Below, in pieces: positions 1 to 5,187 of a DNA stretch of 7,554 bases (its first letter is position 1; every line of letters starts with the position of its first letter). The stretch is from positions 1-7,554 of the forward strand of contig DASWTL010000390.1 of NCBI GenBank assembly GCA_036402155.1, in the 5' to 3' direction. Origin of the DNA: DASWTL01 sp036402155 (GTDB taxonomy: Bacteria; Bacteroidota; Bacteroidia; Sphingobacteriales; Sphingobacteriaceae). A model generated the notes under the pieces. That model did no database searches. It was not told the origin of the DNA and saw only the letters and a program-made list of their open reading frames with translations. The position numbers were made by a program, and so were the translations under genes.

Positions 1-1
1 A

Positions 2-217
2 GTCGCGTTATTACATGCATCTATTATACCATTTAGCTTTGATCGTCAGCCAATGCAGTTCCGTGAGCTACCTAAAAATTCTGACAGTTGGAGGATTGAA
101 AGTCTTGTAAAATCCTTTATACTAAATTTTTTATGGTTTACTCGAAATGAAACAAGTCCGCGTATTATCGTTTTATTTTGCTATTCACATGCCATCCAAC
201 ATAAACTCTTTCTGTAA
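2..217 (+). CDS. Possible 3' end of an unidentified plus-strand gene (partial)
   Basis: A plus-strand frame is open from the left edge for 71 codons and ends in TAA at 215-217. The deduced peptide contains segments such as PFSFDRQPMQFRELPKN and SPRIIVLFCYSHAIQHKLF and uses a varied set of codons, so it could be the C-terminus of a gene that starts outside the window. A run of 71 sense codons is unlikely but not impossible by chance in AT-rich DNA. I do not recognise the family and see no start. It could equally be a remnant of a broken gene or non-coding. If real, it is convergent with the four-gene cluster, with 194 bp between the two stop codons. Confidence 0.27.
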   Translation, partial: VALLHASIIPFSFDRQPMQFRELPKNSDSWRIESLVKSFILNFLWFTRNETSPRIIVLFCYSHAIQHKLFL

Positions 218-411
218 TTTAATGTCAGATCTTTTCATGAACATCATTATTAGATTCCTCCCTAATATATCACTTCCAACCTGATTGTTTTTATGGTAAC
301 ATCCCTGCATCTTATTAAAGTAAAAGTTGCTTTTAGGGAATGAAAGGGCTTATAATCATAGTTTATGAAAACATCAATAACATATTTGATAATCAACAGG
401 TTAGTGAATTC
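218..411. other. Intergenic region downstream of the four-gene cluster
   Basis: AT-rich stretch between the possible plus-strand reading-frame end at 217 and the stop codon of the membrane cytochrome gene. It has no open frame of useful length; the largest short frame seen is a 27-codon plus-strand frame starting at the ATG at 341. It contains two weak inverted repeats, listed separately. No RNA gene, attachment site or mobile-element end was recognised. Confidence 0.5.
300..342. repeat. Composite inverted repeat downstream of the cluster
   Basis: The outer arms CATCCCT (300-306) and AGGGAATG (335-342) can pair over seven bases with one bulged A. Inside, AAAAG (322-326) and CTTTT (330-334) pair across the loop TTG. 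The structure begins about 70 nt beyond the TGA of the membrane cytochrome gene when read on the minus strand. It could mark the 3' end of the operon transcript, but no T-run follows on either strand, so it is not a canonical intrinsic terminator. A chance structure in AT-rich DNA is the alternative. Confidence 0.3.
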
Positions 412-434
412 TCAATTAATTAGAATCTCATTAA
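401..434. repeat. Imperfect inverted repeat spanning the operon's last stop codon
   Basis: TTAGTGAATTCT (401-412) and AGAATCTCATTAA (422-434) are inverted copies apart from one mismatch and one bulge, giving 11 pairs. The spacer contains AATTAATT (414-421), itself a palindrome. The hairpin covers the last codons and the TGA of the membrane cytochrome gene. It might protect the 3' end of the transcript, but its AT-rich stem is weak and no T-run follows. Confidence 0.28.
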
Positions 435-2589
435 CCAGAAGCATCACTTTAGGTGGGGTTTTCGCTTTCTCTTTAACATATCCGGCCGGTAGATTTTGAG
501 GTTTTGAAATAACTTTCAAAAAGGTTAATTCTTTTGGATTAAAACTGCAATTTACACCAACAACACGTGCTACTTTTGATGTGTCATTTTTAGTAACCCT
601 TGGTAATTTAATGCTTTTCAGCAACTGCATTCGGTTTAAGGAACTTCCGCCCCATACCTGCATATGAGCAGGCGGATAAGCAAAACTACCATAATTGACC
701 ATTATATTCATTGTGACAGATGATACTTTTACCGGTTTGTTAAAAATCATCAGCGCTGTCATGTTATTCTCATGGAATCCAACCCACTCCTCGCTTCTGA
801 AGCTATAATTCGCCGACTGCCTGTTTATAAGAGTGCGAGGACCATTTCCTTTAAACTGATCATCCGGTTTAGTTAAAAATACTATACTATCAGGCTTGAA
901 CAGACTTTTATAAAAGGTGTATATTGCCACATTACTGCTTAGCCACCCCTTTTTGAATGCCTTCGCCTTTATTGTTGCATTTTGTGTAAGTATGGTTGAA
1001 TCGGTAATCACCGGAGACTTTAAACTATCAGGCTCACTTCCATCCAGCGTATACCGTATTTCAGTACCACGTATGGTGTGTTTTACTTTAAAGCGTGCTG
1101 AAGTGCTAAATACAAAAGGAGGTTTTTCTATCGTTGGAGGATTTAGTTTAATCACCATACTCCCATCATCCTTAAATCCGGTAATAAATTGAATACGTTT
1201 ATTAGCATTCTGTAGTTGTTTTACCTCGGAATCTTTTAAGCCTGTACTCCAAATGGCTACTTTACTTAAAGTTTTAAAATCAAGAAGCTGTTTAAGGGTG
1301 TTATAAGTTACTTTTGTTCCGGTTAAGGATAAACTATGCAAATGCTTCAATGATGCCAGTTCTTTCAGTCCGGTTCCGGTTATATCTGTAAAGTTCAGGT
1401 TTAGCTTGCGCAGATTTTCAAATTTGCTGATAATCTTAAGGTCAGCATCTTTTACCGGCATTTTATTCAAATCAAGAGATATAATCTGCTTTTTAACCTC
1501 ATTCAATTCTTCTAATGAACCGGGGGTGAAGGCACTTTTATTAAACAGATTTACAGCCAGGGCCGGTGATCCTTTTGCTAATGGTGCAACCACCCGATAG
1601 TTAGTATTTAGTTTCTTAATGGTCTCCTCATCTGCTGCTGCAAAATCAAAATCTTCTTCTTCCGGATCATCTGCCGGCTTTAATCTGGTTGATGCGAGAA
1701 TTCGTAAAGAATCATTTTCGGGAAGATCAATTACCTTTTTCTTAAAATCAGGTTTTGATTTAATCCACAGGTATAATAAACTGATCTCTTCATCAGTAAG
1801 CTGTACTTTACCAGACGGAGGCATATGCTTTTTATCTTCCAGGGGTAAATGTATACTCTTAAGCAGCAAACTAAGCTGGGGTTTACCCGAAACAAATAAT
1901 TTACCGGTTTTTCCGCCTTTCAGAATAGACTTCGGATCAGTAAGAAGCAGCTTGCCTTTAACTTTATCGGGATTATGGCAGCTCAAACACTTTTTATCAA
2001 ATATGGGCTTAATCACATGATCAAAAACCAGTGCTTCATTAATTGGCACCCTTTCTTGTTCTGCAGAGATCGGCTCTAAAATAAAATTATCTCCATGTGT
2101 TAAAGTAGCTCCAAAATGACCGGTTATAATAATACAGAAGGAGATTAAAATTGCAGAAACCCGTGCAGTTTGAGCTTTATACCACAATGCATTTCTGCTG
2201 AAGTAAATGAGTGAAGAGATAAATGTAATACCCACACCTGTCCACTTATGCCAAAACAGAACATCTCCCGTATAGCCGCCCTCTTTCGACAAAAATAATC
2301 CCATTATAACTGTAACGGCTGAGGATATTGCCCCAACAATCAGTAAATTGGAAGTAAAGGTTTGATAAAATGTTTGATTGGAATATGCTGGTTTAAAACG
2401 AAAAAATTCTAAAACCATAGCCATCATCAGAATGACGATAGGAAAATGAAGAATCATAGGATGCATTCTCCCAACAGGCTGTAACCAGAGGGGAACAACT
2501 ATTCTGTTTTCAAATAGCAGTAAAAAAACGATGAAAATATTAAGAGAAAATAATATACCACCTGCAAAACCTCTAAGGTTGCCTTTCAT
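412..2589 (-). CDS. DUF2231-like membrane cytochrome c with LRR, chitobiase-C-terminal-type and discoidin-like domains
   Basis: 725-residue multidomain membrane protein, last gene of the cluster. Five predicted transmembrane helices lie at about 11-26, 44-63, 82-100, 114-131 and 143-160. Basic residues in the N-terminus and in loops 64-80 and 132-142 put those inside and place everything after 160 in the periplasm. The helix bundle with HPMILHFPI (43-51) is DUF2231-like. Next is a PSCyt1 cytochrome domain (about 187-280): haem motif CLSCH (201-205), MPPSGK (256-261) with possible ligand Met256, and LTDEEISLLYLWI (264-276). An acidic linker (307-322) leads to about four 24-residue leucine-rich repeats (369-462) of the 'L-x-L-x-x-T-x-(I/V)' type. 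Residues 484-558 are a chitobiase/hexosaminidase C-terminal-type beta domain with the hallmark RYTLDGSEP (512-520). Residues about 565-700 look discoidin-like (EEWVGF, PPAHMQVWGGSS). Role inferred: membrane-anchored periplasmic haem protein with a carbohydrate-binding-like tail. The ATG is required to include the first helix. Stop is TGA. Confidence 0.92.
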   Translation of the reverse strand: MKGNLRGFAGGILFSLNIFIVFLLLFENRIVVPLWLQPVGRMHPMILHFPIVILMMAMVLEFFRFKPAYSNQTFYQTFTSNLLIVGAISSAVTVIMGLFLSKEGGYTGDVLFWHKWTGVGITFISSLIYFSRNALWYKAQTARVSAILISFCIIITGHFGATLTHGDNFILEPISAEQERVPINEALVFDHVIKPIFDKKCLSCHNPDKVKGKLLLTDPKSILKGGKTGKLFVSGKPQLSLLLKSIHLPLEDKKHMPPSGKVQLTDEEISLLYLWIKSKPDFKKKVIDLPENDSLRILASTRLKPADDPEEEDFDFAAADEETIKKLNTNYRVVAPLAKGSPALAVNLFNKSAFTPGSLEELNEVKKQIISLDLNKMPVKDADLKIISKFENLRKLNLNFTDITGTGLKELASLKHLHSLSLTGTKVTYNTLKQLLDFKTLSKVAIWSTGLKDSEVKQLQNANKRIQFITGFKDDGSMVIKLNPPTIEKPPFVFSTSARFKVKHTIRGTEIRYTLDGSEPDSLKSPVITDSTILTQNATIKAKAFKKGWLSSNVAIYTFYKSLFKPDSIVFLTKPDDQFKGNGPRTLINRQSANYSFRSEEWVGFHENNMTALMIFNKPVKVSSVTMNIMVNYGSFAYPPAHMQVWGGSSLNRMQLLKSIKLPRVTKNDTSKVARVVGVNCSFNPKELTFLKVISKPQNLPAGYVKEKAKTPPKVMLLVNEILIN

Positions 2590-2687
2590 ATTAAAAACAA
2601 AGATTTAAAATTAACATCTACCAAGAACCTCATTCAGAAAAAGGACTATAAAATTATCTGGCACAGAGAATCCAATTTCCATGAATG
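2590..2687 (-). other. 98-bp intergenic gap before the membrane cytochrome gene
   Basis: This is the only sizeable gap inside the cluster; the other junctions are 3 and 16 bp. No hairpin followed by a T-run was found, so nothing shows that transcription stops here. Read on the minus strand, AATCTTTG at 2598-2605 is one mismatch from the Bacteroidota -7 consensus TAnnTTTG, and a CTTGG lies about 16 bp upstream of it. That spacing is shorter than usual, and the element sits only 8 bp before the ATG, so it is a weak promoter candidate. Read-through from the upstream genes remains the simpler model. Confidence 0.3.
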
Positions 2688-3713
2688 CTATACCCTACGA
2701 AATTTATAAGGATATACTTTGCCTGAAGCCCACTGAGCTACATATAGATTTTCATCATCATCAACACATACATCATGCGGGTGCACAAAAATCTTTTCAG
2801 CCTGTGCCATAGGCTGTAACAGGCCATTTTTGTAAAGCGGTTCGGTACCACCTATATTAGACACTACTTTATTTTCCTTATCCAGAATGGTTACAAAACC
2901 TGATCCTATTTTACTCATATCCGGAGAACGCAGTACCGCTGCATAAAGGAAGTCGTTTTTAATTACAGGCCTGCAAACGCACGCTCCCGGCAAATTAATT
3001 ACCTCCTGTAAAGTTCCATCCATACTGAACCGTTTAAAACAATTGCGTTTACGGTCAGTAACCATTAATGTTGGTTTATCACTACGGCGATCTATACATA
3101 TTCCATGGGCATTATCCAGATGAGCTTCCCCTTCACCCCTTCCACCAAAATATCCTTTAAGCTTACCGGAATGATCGTAATGTAAAATAAATTGTGCTCC
3201 ATATCCATCAGCAATAAAAAAATCGCCATTATCATCCACCGTTACTTCGGTAGGCACAAATTCTTTAGCTTCTTTATAAACCCCGGATTCAAGCGGAACA
3301 TCAATGGTAAATAGTATTTTTCCATCCATGGTAGTTTTATAAACCTGATGTTTTACAGTATCCGTGATAAAAAGAAACTCACTTCCGTTTTCATCTGCAT
3401 GTGTAAGGCCATGTCCGCCTGGAAATTGATTTCCCCATGCATTTTTCAATTTTCCTGACTTATTATAAACAAGAACATTATTTCTCGTTTCATTGGTGAG
3501 CAAAATAATATTGCCTCTATTATCCTGAACCATTTCATGGCAGTCGTTTACCGGAAATTTGGCGGCATCCAGTTTACCCCATTCAGTATCCATACGATAC
3601 TGCATATTATTATGTCCGTATATAGGTCCCTTATCGTTAGCGAGCATATCTTTAGCAATGAAAAATCCAGCAGAAGCCACAGTGGCACTGTGGATAAATT
3701 TACGTCTGTTCAT
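2688..3713 (-). CDS. NHL-repeat six-bladed beta-propeller protein, Tat-exported
   Basis: 341-residue secreted propeller protein. A twin-arginine motif RRKFI (3-7) followed by a short hydrophobic segment (about 8-20) predicts Tat export. The mature part consists of NHL-type blades, each with a 'hydrophobic-x-D-x-x-G/N-x-hydrophobic-(I/V)-(T/A)-D' core: about 55-74 (DCHEMVQDNRGNIILLTN), 99-119, 153-170 (VPTEVTVDDNGDFFIADG), 200-221, 243-262 and 309-328 (VHPHDVCVDDDENLYVAQ). Six such units make a six-bladed ring. His59, His101, His203 and His313 sit at the same place at the start of four blades, resembling the metal-ligand histidines of the peptidyl-hydroxyglycine alpha-amidating lyase propeller. 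A lyase or a metal-dependent binding role is therefore possible but unproven; a pure binding scaffold is the alternative. It starts 16 bp after the DUF1501 stop codon, so it is in the same operon. Ends with TAG, followed by a 98-bp gap before the next gene. Confidence 0.9.
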   Translation of the reverse strand: MNRRKFIHSATVASAGFFIAKDMLANDKGPIYGHNNMQYRMDTEWGKLDAAKFPVNDCHEMVQDNRGNIILLTNETRNNVLVYNKSGKLKNAWGNQFPGGHGLTHADENGSEFLFITDTVKHQVYKTTMDGKILFTIDVPLESGVYKEAKEFVPTEVTVDDNGDFFIADGYGAQFILHYDHSGKLKGYFGGRGEGEAHLDNAHGICIDRRSDKPTLMVTDRKRNCFKRFSMDGTLQEVINLPGACVCRPVIKNDFLYAAVLRSPDMSKIGSGFVTILDKENKVVSNIGGTEPLYKNGLLQPMAQAEKIFVHPHDVCVDDDENLYVAQWASGKVYPYKFRRV

Positions 3714-3729
3714 GTAATAAATCTCGAAT

Positions 3730-5184
3730 TTAGGTTAAGATGTCTTTAACAACTTTGCCGGCTACATCAGTTAATCGATACCTTCTCCCCTGATGCTTAA
3801 AGATCAGCTTTTCATGGTTTAGTCCTAACTGATGAAGCACAGTAGCCTGAAAATCATGCACATGTACCGGATTCTTTGTTATATTATAGCCGAATTCATC
3901 GGTATCTCCATAAACAATTCCAGGCTTTACACCACCACCCGCCATCCAGATGCTGAAACATCTGGGGTGATGATCCCGGCCATAATTGTTTACCGTCATT
4001 TTACCCTGGCTGTAGTTTGTCCGGCCAAACTCTCCACCCCATATTACAAGTGTTTCATCTAATAATCCCCGTTGCTTAAGATCTGTAATCAGAGCTGCTG
4101 AGGCCTGATCAACATCTTTTGCTTGCATAGCCATTTGGGATGGAAGCTGGCCATGCTGGTCCCAACCCTGATGATATAATTGTACAAAACGAACACCATT
4201 CTCAGATAATTTCCTGGCCAATAAACAATTTGCCGCAAAAGTGCCGGGTTCCAGGCAATCAGGCCCATACATTTTAATGATGTCATCCGGCTCTTTGGAA
4301 AGATCGGTTACTTCCGGAACAGCTGTTTGCATCCGGTAAGCCATTTCATATTGCTGAACTTTTGTATTAATCTCAGGATCACCAAATTCTTCATAGGATA
4401 ACTGATTCATTTCTGCCAGTTTATCCAGCATTTTTCTGCGCTCAGATTTACTTAGCCCATCCGGATCTTTCAAATATAATACCGGATCTTCACCGCTGCT
4501 AAACTGTACCCCCTGATGAATGGAATCAAGAAAACCATTTGTCCAAAGTTTGGAGTAAACGCCCTGACCGTTTCCTTTACCACGTGAAAGTAATACAGTA
4601 AAAGCCGGAAGGTTTTTATTCTCGCTGCCCAATCCGTAGCTTAGCCAGGCACCCATACTTGGCCGATTCCCCTGCTGAGCTCCTGTTTGGAAAAAAGTAA
4701 GTGCAGGGTCATGATTTATGGCTTCTGTAAACATGGATTTAATGATGCAGATATCATCAACCACTTTGGCCGTATATGGAAACAGATCGCTGATCCAGGC
4801 TCGTGACTGACCATATTGCTTAAAATCATAATAAGATCCTACAAGTGGAAATGAGGTTTGGTTAGCCGTCATTCCTGTAAGTCTTTGACCTCCACGAATT
4901 GAAGCTGGCAATTCCTGGCCCATCAGTTCCCTCAATTTGGGCTTATAATCAAAGGATTCCAGCTGTGATGGAGCGCCATTCTGAAACAGGTAAATCACGC
5001 GTTTCGCTTTTGGAGCAAAATGGGGTATACCGGGAACGAAATCTCCATCATCGTCCATCCTTCCGGTTAGGATATCAGGAATAAGCAACGAACCCAAAGC
5101 TACACTACCTAATCCCAAGCTTAATCTGGATAAGAATCGTCGTCTGTTAAAGTTTAAGCCGTGTTCTAAAAAATCCTTCTCCAT
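3730..5184 (-). CDS. DUF1501 family protein, Tat-exported
   Basis: 484-residue DUF1501 protein, a full-length member of a family with an alkaline-phosphatase/sulfatase-like fold that is commonly encoded beside DUF1549/DUF1553 cytochromes. The N-terminus has a twin-arginine motif RRRFL (14-18) and a hydrophobic stretch to about 39, so export in folded form by the Tat pathway is predicted. Family landmarks seen in order: QNGAPSQLESFDYKP (68-82), AINHDP (155-160), WDQH (341-344), GGEFGRT (383-389), GRDHHP (402-407), HVHDFQATVLHQLG (441-454) and RRYRLTDV (467-474). The Asp/His residues in these motifs are the likely metal or active-site ligands by analogy with the superfamily; this is inference. 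The sulfatase formylglycine motif CxPxR was not seen, so it should not be called a sulfatase. Start ATG lies 3 bp after the stop of the upstream cytochrome gene, indicating translational linkage. No clear Shine-Dalgarno, as normal in Bacteroidota. The reaction catalysed is unknown. Confidence 0.94.
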   Translation of the reverse strand: MEKDFLEHGLNFNRRRFLSRLSLGLGSVALGSLLIPDILTGRMDDDGDFVPGIPHFAPKAKRVIYLFQNGAPSQLESFDYKPKLRELMGQELPASIRGGQRLTGMTANQTSFPLVGSYYDFKQYGQSRAWISDLFPYTAKVVDDICIIKSMFTEAINHDPALTFFQTGAQQGNRPSMGAWLSYGLGSENKNLPAFTVLLSRGKGNGQGVYSKLWTNGFLDSIHQGVQFSSGEDPVLYLKDPDGLSKSERRKMLDKLAEMNQLSYEEFGDPEINTKVQQYEMAYRMQTAVPEVTDLSKEPDDIIKMYGPDCLEPGTFAANCLLARKLSENGVRFVQLYHQGWDQHGQLPSQMAMQAKDVDQASAALITDLKQRGLLDETLVIWGGEFGRTNYSQGKMTVNNYGRDHHPRCFSIWMAGGGVKPGIVYGDTDEFGYNITKNPVHVHDFQATVLHQLGLNHEKLIFKHQGRRYRLTDVAGKVVKDILT

Positions 5185-5187
5185 AAC

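Noticed and set aside
341..424. 27-codon plus-strand frame starting with ATG
   Set aside because: Very short, overlaps the end of the membrane cytochrome gene, and has no recognisable features.
917..1192. 91-codon plus-strand open frame
   Set aside because: Antisense to the chitobiase-C-terminal-type domain; no independent evidence of coding.
1619..2020. 133-codon plus-strand open frame with a serine-rich start
   Set aside because: Antisense to the cytochrome domain and acidic linker of the membrane protein; the serine run is just the complement of Asp/Glu/Ala codons.
4089..4286. 65-codon minus-strand frame inside the DUF1501 gene
   Set aside because: Overlaps the conserved WDQH region in another frame; shadow of the real gene.
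3730..5184. Naming the DUF1501 protein a sulfatase
   Set aside because: Only the superfamily fold signature is seen; the CxPxR formylglycine motif is absent, so a specific enzyme name is not supported.
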